NCBI GenBank assembly: GCA_028714875.1
Contig: JAQTLN010000001.1
Span: forward strand, 124,001-188,000
Direction: 5' to 3'
Length of the DNA: 64,000 bases
DNA from: Gallionellaceae bacterium
GTDB lineage: Bacteria > Pseudomonadota > Gammaproteobacteria > Burkholderiales > Thiobacillaceae
Shown here: positions 44,476 to 53,429 of the stretch, piece by piece
Layout: each line of letters opens with the position of its first letter
How positions within the stretch are numbered: position 1 is the stretch's first letter
Translations under genes and position numbers: made by a program
The notes under the pieces: model-generated
The model's input: the letters and a program-made list of their open reading frames with translations, nothing else
The model's database searches: none
Told to the model about the DNA's origin: nothing

Positions 44476-46269
44476 CTACTTCTCCCCCACCTGCAATATC
44501 GCCAGGAACGCTTCCTGCGGTATCTCCACGTTCCCCACCTGCTTCATCCGCTTCTTGCCTTCCTTCTGTTTTTCCAGCAGTTTTTTCTTGCGCGAGATGT
44601 CGCCGCCATAGCACTTGGCCAGCACGTTCTTGCGTAAGGCTTTCACGGTTTCGCGGGCGATGATGTGGGCGCCGATGGCGGCCTGGATGGCGACGTCGAA
44701 CATCTGGCGGGGGATCAGTTCGCGCATCTTCGAGACCAGCTCGCGGCCGCGGTATTGCGAGGTGCCGCGGTGGACGATCAGCGCGAGGGCATCGACCTTT
44801 TCGCCGTTGACCAGCACGTCCAGCTTGATCAGGTCGTCGGCGCGGAATTCCTTGAATTCGTAATCCAGCGAGGCGTAGCCGCGTGAGGTGGATTTGAGGC
44901 GGTCGAAGAAATCCAGCACCACTTCGTTGAGCGGGATGTCGTATTTGATCATCACCTGGCGGCCGAGGTATTTCATGTCCACCTGGGCGCCGCGTTTCAG
45001 GTTGCACAGGGTCATGACGTTGCCGAGGAACTCCTCGGGCACCAGGATGGTGGCGGTGATGATGGGTTCGCGGATTTCCTCAATCTTGGATAGGTCGGGC
45101 AGGCGCGAGGGGTTTTCCACCTCGATCTGGGTGCCGTCCTTCATGATCACCTGGTATTCCACCGACGGCGCGGTGGTGATCAGGCTCTGGTCGTATTCGC
45201 GTTCCAGGCGTTCCTGGACGACATCCATGTGCAGCAGTCCGAGGAAGCCGCAACGGAAGCCGAAGCCCAGCGCCTGCGAGGTTTCCGGCTCGAAGCGCAG
45301 GGCGGAGTCGTTGAGTTGCAGCTTGGTCAGGGCGTCGCGCAGGCTGTCGTATTCGTGCGATTCCACCGGGTAGAGGCCGGCGAATACCTGCGGCTGGATT
45401 TCCTTGAAGCCGGGCAGGGCTTCGGCGGCGGGGCGGTTGGCGAGGGTGATGGTGTCACCCACCTTGGCATGCTTCAGATCCTTGATGCCGGCGATGATGA
45501 AGCCGACCTGGCCGGCGCGCAGTTCGACTCGTGGAAGCGACTTGGGCGTGAATACGCCGAGGGTTTCCACCTGATAATCAAAGGCACCGGCCATCAGACG
45601 GATCTTGTCCTTCTGCTTCACCACACCGTCTACCACCCGCACCAGCATGACCACCCCGACGTAGTTGTCGAACCAGGAGTCGATGATCAGCGCCTTCAGC
45701 GGCGCGTCCTCGTCGCCGGCGGGCGGCGGGATGTATTTGATGACGGCTTCCAGCACGTCGATGACGCCGAGGCCGGATTTGGCCGAGCAGTGCACCGCGT
45801 GGTCGGCGGGGATGCCGACGATGTCCTCGATTTCCTGGATCACTCGTTCCGGATCGGCGGAAGGCAGGTCGATCTTGTTCAGCACCGGAAATACTTCGAC
45901 GCCCAGTTCCACCGCCGTATAGCAGTTGGCCACGGTCTGCGCTTCCACGCCCTGGGAGGCGTCCACCACCAGCAGCGCGCCTTCGCAGGCCGAAAGCGAA
46001 CGGGAAACCTCGTAGGAAAAATCGACGTGGCCAGGGGTGTCGATCAGGTTGAGCTGGTATTCCTGGCCGTCCTTCGCCTTGTACAGCAGGGCGGCGGTCT
46101 GCGCTTTGATGGTGATGCCGCGTTCGCGCTCCAGGGCCATCGAATCGAGCACCTGCGCCTCCATCTCGCGGTCGGCGAGGCCCCCGCAGGAATGGATGAT
46201 GCGGTCGGCGAGCGTGGATTTGCCGTGGTCGATATGGGCGATGATGGAGAAGTTGCGGATGTTGCGCAT
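44476..46269 (-). CDS. lepA: elongation factor 4 (LepA)
   Basis: A 597-residue translational GTPase that back-translocates or remodels stalled ribosomes. G1 is [14 protein letters not shown]3 [17 protein letters not shown]4 NKIDLP; the C-terminal domain unique to LepA includes [13 protein letters not shown] and [27 protein letters not shown]. Length is standard. In most betaproteobacteria lepB follows immediately; here the order is kept but separated by 1.4 kb. Upstream, hoxH is divergent. Confidence 0.97.
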   Translation of the reverse strand: MRNIRNFSIIAHIDHGKSTLADRIIHSCGGLADREMEAQVLDSMALERERGITIKAQTAALLYKAKDGQEYQLNLIDTPGHVDFSYEVSRSLSACEGALLVVDASQGVEAQTVANCYTAVELGVEVFPVLNKIDLPSADPERVIQEIEDIVGIPADHAVHCSAKSGLGVIDVLEAVIKYIPPPAGDEDAPLKALIIDSWFDNYVGVVMLVRVVDGVVKQKDKIRLMAGAFDYQVETLGVFTPKSLPRVELRAGQVGFIIAGIKDLKHAKVGDTITLANRPAAEALPGFKEIQPQVFAGLYPVESHEYDSLRDALTKLQLNDSALRFEPETSQALGFGFRCGFLGLLHMDVVQERLEREYDQSLITTAPSVEYQVIMKDGTQIEVENPSRLPDLSKIEEIREPIITATILVPEEFLGNVMTLCNLKRGAQVDMKYLGRQVMIKYDIPLNEVVLDFFDRLKSTSRGYASLDYEFKEFRADDLIKLDVLVNGEKVDALALIVHRGTSQYRGRELVSKMRELIPRQMFDVAIQAAIGAHIIARETVKALRKNVLAKCYGGDISRKKKLLEKQKEGKKRMKQVGNVEIPQEAFLAILQVGEK

Positions 46270-46421
46270 GAAGAGATCGGGGCCCGCCAGGGCGCCCCCC
46301 TACTAAGAGTGGGCGCGGATTTTAACCGAAAGACCCGCGCGCTTCGCGGCCGTTGGCAAGCAAGGTGGCGCCCGCGCCCGAGTTGGTGCAGGCTTGCGGC
46401 AATTGCGTACAGGAGAGCCTC

Positions 46422-47912
46422 ATGAATCTTGAAACCGCCACCCACCCGGAGGGCCTGCGCCGCGTCGCCATTGATCCGATTTCGCGTGTGGAAGGCCATG
46501 GCAAGGTCACCTTGTTGCTGGATGAAGACGATCACGTCCAGCAGGTGCGCCTGCATATCGTCGAATTCCGTGGTTTCGAGAAATTCATCCAGGGCCGTCC
46601 CTATTGGGAAGTGCCGGTGATGGTGCAGCGCCTGTGCGGCATCTGTCCGGTGTCGCATCACCTGGCGGCAAGCAAGGCGCTCGATCAGATCGTCGGCGCG
46701 CACAAGCTCACGCCCACCGCCGACAAGCTGCGCCGGCTGATGCACTACGGCCAGATCCTGCAATCGCACGCGCTGCACTTCTTCCATTTGTCTTCGCCTG
46801 ATCTGTTGTTCGGCTTCGACTCCGAAGTGGCCAAACGCAATATCGTCGGCGTCGCCGCCGCCTATCCGGAAGTGGCGCGCCAGGGTGTGCTGCTGCGCAA
46901 ATACGGCCAGGAAGTGATCCGCCATACCGCCGGCAAGCGGGTGCATGGCACCGGCTCGGTGCCGGGCGGGGTGAACAAGAATCTGAGCCTGGCCGAGCGC
47001 GATGAGTTGTTGAAGGACATTTACCAGATCATCGGCTGGAGCCGCGACGCGGTGCATATGGCGCGCCACCTGTTCGAGCAGAACCTTGAGCAATACAACG
47101 CCTTCGGCCGCTTCCGCGCCCACACCCTGAATCTGATCCGCGCCGACGGGGCGATGGACCTTTACCACGGCGGCCTGCGCGCGCGCGATATGGATGGCAA
47201 GACGCTGTTCGATCACCTCGATTACAACCACTACTGGGAACATATCCTGGAAGAGGTGAAGCCCTGGTCATATATGAAATTTCCCTTCCTGCGCGAGCTG
47301 GGGTCGGAACTGGGCTGGTATCGGGTCGGGCCGCTCACCCGGGTGACGCAATGTGATTTCATTCCCACGCCGCTGGCCGAGCGCGAACGTCAGGAGTTCA
47401 TGGCCTTCGACGGCGGCAGCGCGACCGGCGCGACCTTGGCCTATCACTGGGCGCGCATGATCGAAATGCTGCATGCCGCCGAGGCGATCAAGGAGTTGCT
47501 GCACGACGCCGACCTGCAAGGCGACGAGTTGGTGGTCAAGGGCGAACGCCAGGAACGCGGCATCGGCATGATCGAAGCGCCGCGCGGTACCCTGATCCAC
47601 CATTACCGGGTCGACGAGAACGACCAGGTGGTCCGCGCCAACCTGATCGTCTCCACCACCCACAACAACCAGGCCATGAACGAAGCCGTGCGCCAGGTGG
47701 CGCGCCAGTACCTGGACGGGCGCAAGCTGACCGAAGGCCTGCTCAACCACATCGAAGTCGCCATCCGCGCCTTCGACCCCTGCCTTTCCTGCGCCACCCA
47801 TGCCCTGGGCAAGATGCCGCTGCAACTGGAGTTGCTGGACGCGGAAGGACGGGAGATCGACCGGATGACGCGCGACGCACCCTGTAGCGCCGGCGCCCCG
47901 CCGGCTTCGTAG
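46422..47912 (+). CDS. hoxH: NAD-reducing [NiFe] hydrogenase large subunit HoxH
   Basis: A 496-residue catalytic subunit that binds the NiFe(CN)2CO centre. The N-terminal ligand motif is RLCGICPVSHH, the C-terminal one DPCLSCATHALGKM. Cleavage by HoxW should remove the part after the CATHA segment. IDPISRVEGHGK at the start is typical of the group. ATG at 46422 follows AGGAGA. The last 11 residues (APCSAGAPPAS) and the TAG stop are encoded by the left arm of a family D repeat. Separated from hoxFUY by 31 kb. Confidence 0.96.
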   Translation: MNLETATHPEGLRRVAIDPISRVEGHGKVTLLLDEDDHVQQVRLHIVEFRGFEKFIQGRPYWEVPVMVQRLCGICPVSHHLAASKALDQIVGAHKLTPTADKLRRLMHYGQILQSHALHFFHLSSPDLLFGFDSEVAKRNIVGVAAAYPEVARQGVLLRKYGQEVIRHTAGKRVHGTGSVPGGVNKNLSLAERDELLKDIYQIIGWSRDAVHMARHLFEQNLEQYNAFGRFRAHTLNLIRADGAMDLYHGGLRARDMDGKTLFDHLDYNHYWEHILEEVKPWSYMKFPFLRELGSELGWYRVGPLTRVTQCDFIPTPLAERERQEFMAFDGGSATGATLAYHWARMIEMLHAAEAIKELLHDADLQGDELVVKGERQERGIGMIEAPRGTLIHHYRVDENDQVVRANLIVSTTHNNQAMNEAVRQVARQYLDGRKLTEGLLNHIEVAIRAFDPCLSCATHALGKMPLQLELLDAEGREIDRMTRDAPCSAGAPPAS

Positions 47913-47953
47913 GGCTGATCAGATGAACGAAGCCGGCGGGGCGCCGGCGCTAC
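47884..47953. repeat. family D inverted repeat spanning the hoxH-hoxW junction
   Basis: Two perfect 27-bp arms (47884-47910 and 47927-47953), beginning GTAGCGCCGGCGCCCC, separated by 16 bp. The left arm encodes the HoxH C-terminus and most of its stop; the right arm encodes the HoxW N-terminal NEAGGAPAL. The perfect pairing implies a recent insertion. Confidence 0.92.
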
Positions 47954-48384
47954 TGGTCATCGGCATCGGCAACCCCAGCCGGGGTGACGACGCGCTCGGG
48001 CCGCTGCTGATCGAGCGTTTGGAAACACTCCGCCTTCCCGACGTGGAGTTGCTCACCGATTTCCAACTGCAAGTGGAATACGCCCTGGATTTGCGGGGAC
48101 GCGGGCAGGTGGTGTTCGTCGATGCCAGTCTGGAAGCCCCCGCCCCCTTCACGTTCAACCCCGTCGTGGCGGTTGCCGATGCCAGCTACAGCAGCCATGA
48201 ACTCTCGCCCGGCGCGGTGTTGCACGCTTACGAAAAATTGTTCGGCGAACCGCCGCCGGCCTTCGTGCTGGCGATTCGTGGCGAGGCGTTCGAGTTGGGC
48301 GATGACTTGAGCGCGACGGCCCGCGCCAATTTGGAAGCGGCGCTGGCCTTCATGTCTCAACGTTTTTCCGACACCTTGCCTTGA
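47923..48384 (+). CDS. hoxW: HoxH maturation endopeptidase
   Basis: A 153-residue [NiFe]-hydrogenase maturation protease. The family start LVIGIGNPSRGDDALGP contains the nickel-sensing Asp/Glu context, and a second conserved region is FVDASLEAPAPF; SYSSHELSPGAVL carries the conserved His. It trims the C-terminus of HoxH after metal insertion. The first about ten residues (MNEAGGAPAL) come from a family D repeat arm. It starts 10 bp after the hoxH stop. Confidence 0.93.
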   Translation: MNEAGGAPALLVIGIGNPSRGDDALGPLLIERLETLRLPDVELLTDFQLQVEYALDLRGRGQVVFVDASLEAPAPFTFNPVVAVADASYSSHELSPGAVLHAYEKLFGEPPPAFVLAIRGEAFELGDDLSATARANLEAALAFMSQRFSDTLP

Positions 48385-48470
48385 ATTACCGGCACAATCG
48401 CCCCGCCTATGCCGTTAATGGTACATAAGCAGTTGTTAATATTAAGTTTTTCGGATAACAGGAGACCAGA

Positions 48471-49157
48471 ATGAATGCACACCGCCTATCCCTCGCCGTC
48501 GTATTGACGGCGTTCAGCGCGGGCTGTTTCGCCGCCGACGCAGCCGCCCCGGCGAAAGCCCCCATGCCCAGCGGAACCCAGGAGTGGATTGCCTATCTGG
48601 CCGATTTCACCCGTAATGGCGACATGCTGGCCGACCCGAAGAAATTTCTCGCCGCGCTCTCCGTGGTGTCCGAGCCGCAATTCCTGCTTGATGCCGTCAA
48701 GGCCATGATGGAGCCCAATCTCTACTTGCAGTCCACCGCCAGCATGATGGACCCGCGCGCCTACAGCAACTTCGCCAAGGCGATGGACCCGGCCGTCATG
48801 GCGGCCTGGACCACCGCGCTGATGGACCCGCAATTTCTCTCCGCTACCCAGACCGTGGTGGTTGATCCCAACAAGTTGATCCGCTGGGCGATGGCGCCGC
48901 TCGACCCGAAACTGCTGGCCCTGGCCGCCAATGCGCTGAACCCCAACGTCTATCTGCGCTGGGCCTCGGCGCCGCTGGACCCGCGCGTGATGAACATGGC
49001 CACCGCGCCGGTCAACCCCAACTGGTATGGCGGTTGGCTGGGTGGCATGGCCAATCCACAGGCTTATGGCCCGACGGTGGGAGCCATGATGAACGCGCCC
49101 TATGGCGCCCAGCCGGTTCCGATGCTGCCGATGTTCGTGCCGCCGGCCTACAAGTAG
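48471..49157 (+). CDS. exported protein built of DP/NP-spaced 11-13-residue repeats
   Basis: A 228-residue protein with a signal peptide (ends FAADAAA). From about residue 50 on it consists of roughly eleven short repeats, each beginning with DP, EP or NP and containing aromatic and Leu/Met residues (DPRAYSNFAKAM, DPAVMAAWTTALM, DPNKLIRWAMAPL, NPNVYLRWASAPL). This periodicity suggests a helical solenoid or hairpin stack. No family is recognised with certainty. ATG at 48471 follows GGAGACCAG. A strong terminator follows, so it is a single gene beside hoxW. Confidence 0.75.
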   Translation: MNAHRLSLAVVLTAFSAGCFAADAAAPAKAPMPSGTQEWIAYLADFTRNGDMLADPKKFLAALSVVSEPQFLLDAVKAMMEPNLYLQSTASMMDPRAYSNFAKAMDPAVMAAWTTALMDPQFLSATQTVVVDPNKLIRWAMAPLDPKLLALAANALNPNVYLRWASAPLDPRVMNMATAPVNPNWYGGWLGGMANPQAYGPTVGAMMNAPYGAQPVPMLPMFVPPAYK

Positions 49158-49181
49158 TACGGGCGCCCGGGGACAAGACTG

Positions 49182-49207
49182 GGCGGGGATTCCCCGCCCT
49201 TTTTTAT
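49182..49207 (+). terminator. intrinsic terminator after the DP-repeat protein
   Basis: Perfect 8-bp stem GGGCGGGG/CCCCGCCC with a 3-base loop, followed by TTTTTATTT. Confidence 0.93.
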
Positions 49208-49278
49208 TTCCGAATTTCGCCTGAAGCGCGGGCCGGTTCGGGGTAACAGAGCCGGTCAGGGCAAGCGATGCGTGGACT

Positions 49279-50205
49279 TCAAGGCCGCGCGGACCTGGCT
49301 ACCCGGAAGCCGACCAGCCCATTGAGCAGCTTGGCGCTACCTTCGCTGCGGTAGGCCGCGCGGGTGTATTTCGCTTGATAGTGTTTCCAGGAACTGCCGC
49401 GCAGCACATAACCGGCGGTAGTGCATGCGCTGACCCAGGCGCCGCCATCGACAGGCGCGCCATAGTAGCTGTCGTGATAACAATCCTGTACCCACTCGTC
49501 CACGTTGCCGCTCATGTCATAAAGGCCGAAGCCATTGGCTTGTTTACCCGCGACCTCGCGTGGGTGCCAACCACCGTTTTCATAAAACCATCCCACCGCG
49601 CTGGCGTTATTGCCGCCGCAGTAGTCATGTCTGCCACCAGCCCGACAGGCGAACTCCCATTCCGCTTCACTGGGTAGGCGGTAAGTGCCATGGTCGCTCG
49701 CCGGTTTGGTTTTGTTCAGCCAGTTGACGAAGGCTTGGGCATCCGTCCAGGAGACCCATACCACCGGCGTATTGTCTTCGTAAGCGTTGGCTCTCATGAA
49801 CTTGTCATTCACCAGCCTCAGACGACCGGTGGCCGCGATGAATTTCTTGAACTGGCCCAGCGTGACCTCGGTGCGTCCCATCTGAAAGGCCCCCACGTGG
49901 ACCTCATGCTGCGGGGTTTCGCTGTCCTCCGCGTTCGGGTCGGAAGCGCCGCACTCGGGGGAAAGAGGCTTAAGGCCGATAAAGCTGCGTTTCCTGTTTT
50001 CGTCTCGCGCGGATTCCGCGAGTTTGCATGAACCCATCAGAAACTTGCCGGCGGGAATGTCGACAAAGCGCATGCCGACGTGGTTGGTGAATTCGCCAGC
50101 GTGGGTCGCGGTGGCGACCAGGCAAATGAGCGCGAACGATAGCAGCGGCGATAGCAAGAGGTCGGACGGGAAAAGCGATCTCGGATAGAAGGCGGTGCGG
50201 GTCAT
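49279..50205 (-). CDS. formylglycine-generating-enzyme-like (SUMF1/EgtB-type) exported protein
   Basis: A 308-residue protein with an N-terminal signal/membrane segment (LLLSPLLSFALICLVATATHA) and an FGE-sulfatase domain: FVDIPAGKFLMGSC, EVHVGAFQMGRTEVTLGQFKKF, PVVWVSWTDAQAFVNWLN, YRLPSEAEWEFACRAGG, GLYDMSGNVDEWVQDCY and RGSSWKHY. Such proteins include true FGE, ergothioneine synthases and serine-kinase linked domains; the exact substrate cannot be predicted. The start at 50205 gives the signal peptide; a longer frame to 50238 exists. Single gene. Confidence 0.85.
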   Translation of the reverse strand: MTRTAFYPRSLFPSDLLLSPLLSFALICLVATATHAGEFTNHVGMRFVDIPAGKFLMGSCKLAESARDENRKRSFIGLKPLSPECGASDPNAEDSETPQHEVHVGAFQMGRTEVTLGQFKKFIAATGRLRLVNDKFMRANAYEDNTPVVWVSWTDAQAFVNWLNKTKPASDHGTYRLPSEAEWEFACRAGGRHDYCGGNNASAVGWFYENGGWHPREVAGKQANGFGLYDMSGNVDEWVQDCYHDSYYGAPVDGGAWVSACTTAGYVLRGSSWKHYQAKYTRAAYRSEGSAKLLNGLVGFRVARSARP

Positions 50206-50314
50206 GGGAGTCGTCTCATGGAGTCGTCGGCAACGCAAAGCGTGCCGGTCATGTTATCGGAACGCGGCGTGACATCGTTTGTCCGCCAGAAACCGTATAT
50301 CCATGATGCGCACG

Positions 50315-50336
50315 AAAAAAGGCGGCCAAGGCCGCC
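50315..50336 (-). terminator. intrinsic terminator of the BI-1 family gene
   Basis: Read leftward, GGCGGC/GCCGCC with a four-base loop followed by six T (complement of GAAAAAAGG), 22 bp after the stop codon. Confidence 0.88.
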
Positions 50337-50357
50337 CTTGCTTCGTCGCATGGCGCA

Positions 50358-51053
50358 TCAATCGCGTTCGCCCATGAGCGCCATCAGCAGTTGCAGCAGG
50401 TTGATGAAAATGTTGTAGATGTCCAGATACACCGACAGGGTGGCCATCACGTAGTTGGTCTCGCCGCCATTGACGATGCGCGAGATGTCAAACAACAGGA
50501 AGCCTGAGAAGAGCAGCACGGCGACGGCCGACAGGGTCAGCGCCAGGGCCGGAATCTGAAAGAAGATGTTCGCCAGGCTGGCCAGAATCAGCAGGACGAT
50601 GCCCACCATCAGGAATTTGCCCAGGAAACTGAAATCCTTCTTGGTGGTGGTGGCGATGCCGGCCAGGGTCAGAAAGATCGCGCCGGTGCCGCCCGCCGCC
50701 AGGCCGATGATTTCCCCACCGTTACGCAAATGCAGCGCCACTTGCAGGATCGGCCCCAGCATCACGCCCATGAAGCCGGTGAGCAGCAGCAGCAGAACCA
50801 CGCCCATGCCGCTGTCTCGGTTGGCGTTGATGCCATAGAACAGCCCCATCATCACCGCCAGCATGCCGATGGCGAACATGAACGGATGCTGCGCGGCGAA
50901 GGCGAAATTCAGGCTCATGCCGAAGAACGCCCCGATCACCGTCGGGATCATGGTCAGGCCCAGCATCATGTAGGTGTTGCGCAGAACCTTGTTGGTCTGC
51001 TCGACGGCGATCGTGCCGTCCATACGCACGACATTGTCGAATCGGGTTTGCAT
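50358..51053 (-). CDS. Bax inhibitor-1/YccA family membrane protein
   Basis: A 231-residue inner-membrane protein with seven helices. The family pattern is clear: N-terminal VLRNTYMMLGLTMIPTVIGAFFG, FYGINANRDSGMGVVLL, then GTGAIFLTLAGIATTTKKDFSFLGKFL and the C-terminal FLLFDISRIVNGGETNYV with the acidic pair thought to control a pH-sensitive Ca2+ leak. The bacterial role is uncertain; E. coli YccA modulates FtsH. GGAG precedes the start. The gene has its own terminator. Confidence 0.92.
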   Translation of the reverse strand: MQTRFDNVVRMDGTIAVEQTNKVLRNTYMMLGLTMIPTVIGAFFGMSLNFAFAAQHPFMFAIGMLAVMMGLFYGINANRDSGMGVVLLLLLTGFMGVMLGPILQVALHLRNGGEIIGLAAGGTGAIFLTLAGIATTTKKDFSFLGKFLMVGIVLLILASLANIFFQIPALALTLSAVAVLLFSGFLLFDISRIVNGGETNYVMATLSVYLDIYNIFINLLQLLMALMGERD

Positions 51054-51187
51054 CGTGGAGTCTCCACTGGATTGAGAACGGGGGTAAGACTAAGGGCGGA
51101 TGGCAAGAGTTTCAATGGCTACGGCAATATGGCGAAGCATTTGCGCGCTCCTGTAGAATGCTCGCTTTTCGTGTAAATCCCTTAATC

Positions 51188-52414
51188 ATGGCGCTAATTG
51201 TCCAGAAATACGGCGGTACCTCGGTGGGCTCCATCGAGCGCATACGCAACGTCGCGGAGCGTGTCGCCAAGTTCAAGATGCTCGGGCATCAGGTTGTGGT
51301 GGTGCTCTCCGCCATGTCCGGCGAGACCAATCGGCTCATCGCTCTGGCTCGGCAGATACAGAAAGAACCGGACCCGCGTGAAATGGATGTCCTGGTTTCC
51401 ACTGGCGAACAGGTCACCATCGCCCTTCTGGCCATGGCCCTGAAAGACCTCGGACTGAAGGCCAGGAGCTACACCGGCTCGCAGGTGCGCATCGTCACCG
51501 ACGACGCTTATACCAAGGCGCGCATCCTTTCCATCGACGAAGCGCGCATGCGCGCCGATCTCGATAGCGGCCACGTTGTCGTGGTGGCTGGTTTCCAGGG
51601 CGTGGACGAGGCCGGCAACATCACCACCCTCGGCCGCGGCGGTTCCGATACCACCGGCGTGGCCCTGGCGGCGGCGCTGAAAGCCGACGAATGCCAGATC
51701 TATACCGATGTCGATGGCGTCTACACCACCGACCCGCGCATCGTCCCGGAAGCCCGCAAGCTGGATACCATCACCTTCGAGGAAATGCTGGAACTCGCCA
51801 GCCTCGGCTCCAAGGTGCTGCAAATCCGCTCGGTGGAGTTCGCCGGCAAATACAAAGTGAAACTGCGCGTGCTCTCCAGCTTCCAGGAAGATGGCGAGGG
51901 CACCTTGATTACTTTCGAGGAAGACAGCATGGAACAACCCATCATCTCCGGTATCGCCTTCAATCGCGACGAAGCCAAACTGACCGTCCTGGGCGTGCCC
52001 GACAAACCCGGCATTGCCGCCCTCATCCTCGGTTCCGTGGCCGACGCCAATATCGACGTAGACATGATCGTGCAGAACGTCGGCGCCAATAACACCACCG
52101 ACTTTACCTTTACCGTGCATCGCAGCGAGTTCAAGCGGGCGATGGAAGTGCTGAATCAGGTGAAAGATCAAATCGGCGCGCGCGAAGTCGTCGGCGATGA
52201 CAAGATCGCCAAAGTTTCCATGGTCGGCGTCGGCATGCGCACCCACGCAGGTGTGGCCAGCAAGATGTTCCGCGCGCTGGCCGCCGAAAACATCAACCTG
52301 CAGATGATCTCCACCTCCGAAATCAAGATTTCTGTGGTGGTGGAAGATAAATACATGGAACTCGCCGTGCGCGCCCTGCACCAGGTGTTCGAGCTGGACA
52401 AGGAAGTGGTCTGA
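51188..52414 (+). CDS. lysC: aspartate kinase
   Basis: A 408-residue monofunctional aspartokinase starting the lysine, threonine and methionine pathways. The kinase domain has VQKYGGTSVGSIERIRNVAERV, TTLGRGGSDTTGVALAA and the VYTTDPR segment. Two C-terminal ACT domains follow (about 270-335 and 345-408; KLTVLGVPDKPGIAALILG, VGVGMRTHAGVASKMFRAL), the usual site of lysine/threonine feedback inhibition. ATG at 51188 gives the standard N-terminus. An internal small-subunit start is possible, as in other lysC genes. Confidence 0.97.
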   Translation: MALIVQKYGGTSVGSIERIRNVAERVAKFKMLGHQVVVVLSAMSGETNRLIALARQIQKEPDPREMDVLVSTGEQVTIALLAMALKDLGLKARSYTGSQVRIVTDDAYTKARILSIDEARMRADLDSGHVVVVAGFQGVDEAGNITTLGRGGSDTTGVALAAALKADECQIYTDVDGVYTTDPRIVPEARKLDTITFEEMLELASLGSKVLQIRSVEFAGKYKVKLRVLSSFQEDGEGTLITFEEDSMEQPIISGIAFNRDEAKLTVLGVPDKPGIAALILGSVADANIDVDMIVQNVGANNTTDFTFTVHRSEFKRAMEVLNQVKDQIGAREVVGDDKIAKVSMVGVGMRTHAGVASKMFRALAAENINLQMISTSEIKISVVVEDKYMELAVRALHQVFELDKEVV

Positions 52415-52435
52415 TCCTGGGCGGACGGAGTCGGG

Positions 52436-52933
52436 ATGGCTTGCATGATTCCCGAACCGGCCGCCACCAACGACTACCTGCCGGCACACGCGGCCCTGCT
52501 GATCAACAGCTACCGCCTGTGGACCGGCAAGGCGTTGCTGGATAGCGAGTTACCGCCACGCGAGGCGGCACGCGCGCTCTACCACGCCCCCTTCGTCGTG
52601 CTGTCGCACGACAGCACCCCCGACCCCCGTTTCACCTACGCCAATCTGGCCGCTCAGGAACGCTTCGAGATGGCTTGGCGCGAGATCGTCGGCCTGCCTT
52701 CTCGCCTCTCCGCCGAATCGATGGCGCGGCCGGCGCGCGCGCAACTTCTGGAAACCGTGGCGTCACAGGGCTACATCGACAGTTACAGTGGTGTGCGCAT
52801 CGCCAAAAGTGGCCGGCGCTTCATGATCCGCAACGCGACGGTCTGGAATCTCAGCGATGCCGACGGCCAGTTTCAGGGACAGGCGGCGATGTTCTCCGAC
52901 TACCAGGACATCGCGGCGCCTGAAAGTCGGTAG
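52436..52933 (+). CDS. MEKHLA-domain protein (PAS-like)
   Basis: A 165-residue soluble protein with the MEKHLA domain, a PAS-like ligand-binding fold known from plants and bacteria: HAALLINSYRLWTGKALL, FVVLSHDSTPDPRFTYANLAAQERFEM, YSGVRIAKSGRRFMIRNATVWNL. No cofactor or partner is apparent. The ATG at 52436 follows GGAG with five bases between; it lies 21 bp after lysC and may share its transcript. It is the last chromosomal gene before the tRNA. Confidence 0.88.
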   Translation: MACMIPEPAATNDYLPAHAALLINSYRLWTGKALLDSELPPREAARALYHAPFVVLSHDSTPDPRFTYANLAAQERFEMAWREIVGLPSRLSAESMARPARAQLLETVASQGYIDSYSGVRIAKSGRRFMIRNATVWNLSDADGQFQGQAAMFSDYQDIAAPESR

Positions 52934-53033
52934 CAAGCCGTTATTTCTGCCGCTTCCGCCTTTCCGACATTGCCTTGGCCGCGCCGCGCAGGTATCCTTG
53001 CCCGGCTTTTTCGGCCCCGGCCGAAACAAGCAT

Positions 53034-53126
53034 GGAGACGTGGCCGAGTGGTCGAAGGCACACCCCTGCTAAGGGTGCATCTGGGCAAAACCTGGATCCA
53101 GGGTTCGAATCCCTGCGTCTCCGCCA
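53034..53126 (+). tRNA. tRNA-Ser (anticodon GCU)
   Basis: Acceptor stem GGAGACG/CGTCTCC, a D arm with GGCCGAGTGGTCGAAGGC, anticodon loop CTGCTAA giving anticodon GCT at 53068-53070, a long variable arm (GCATCTGGGCAAAACCTGGAT region) as in class II tRNAs, and a T arm GGGTTCGAATCCC. CCA is encoded (53124-53126). It reads AGC/AGU serine codons. The prophage begins immediately downstream, so its 3' end is the likely integration site. Confidence 0.96.
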
Positions 53127-53179
53127 AGACATCAGCAGTAGCGCGGGTTCCCGTGCCACTGCACCAACTACCCATCAAA

Positions 53180-53422
53180 CTACCCAGCAATTGATTCCAA
53201 TCTTTCGCCCCTCAGTTTCCGGATGAACGAGGCGCGCTTGATCGTCCTGGTTCCAACCTTCTCGGGGTCGGGCGCGTACTCGATGGCGCCGGCCGTGTAA
53301 CCGAGTAGAACTGGATGGCTACCAAGTGCAGCGATGCGGACCAGGTGCGTCCACAGGTCGCTAGGTGTGGCGGTGGGATGGTTGCGGCGGTATTCGCTGG
53401 TGATCTGGTATAGGGCGTTCAT
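53180..53422 (-). CDS. small prophage protein
   Basis: An 80-residue basic protein beginning MNALYQITSEYRRNHP and ending RASFIRKLRGERLESIAG. No motif or family is recognised. ATG at 53422 is chosen because GAGGAAGAA precedes it; the longer frame to 53572 overlaps the next gene. It is the gene nearest to tRNA-Ser and the last of the leftward replication operon, so it may be related to integration control or be accessory. Confidence 0.55.
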   Translation of the reverse strand: MNALYQITSEYRRNHPTATPSDLWTHLVRIAALGSHPVLLGYTAGAIEYAPDPEKVGTRTIKRASFIRKLRGERLESIAG

Positions 53423-53429
53423 TTCTTCC

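Noticed and set aside
43142-45007. A 621-codon leftward open frame opposite the 43403-44392 genes and overlapping lepA
   Set aside because: It is the shadow of lepA and of the rightward genes: composition is Arg/Gly/Pro-rich with no domain, and lepA occupies the better frame.
46310-46421. Possible sigma-54 promoter (GGTGCAGGCTTGC) upstream of hoxH
   Set aside because: The spacing between GG and GC is 9 rather than 10, and no matching element was found before hoxF.
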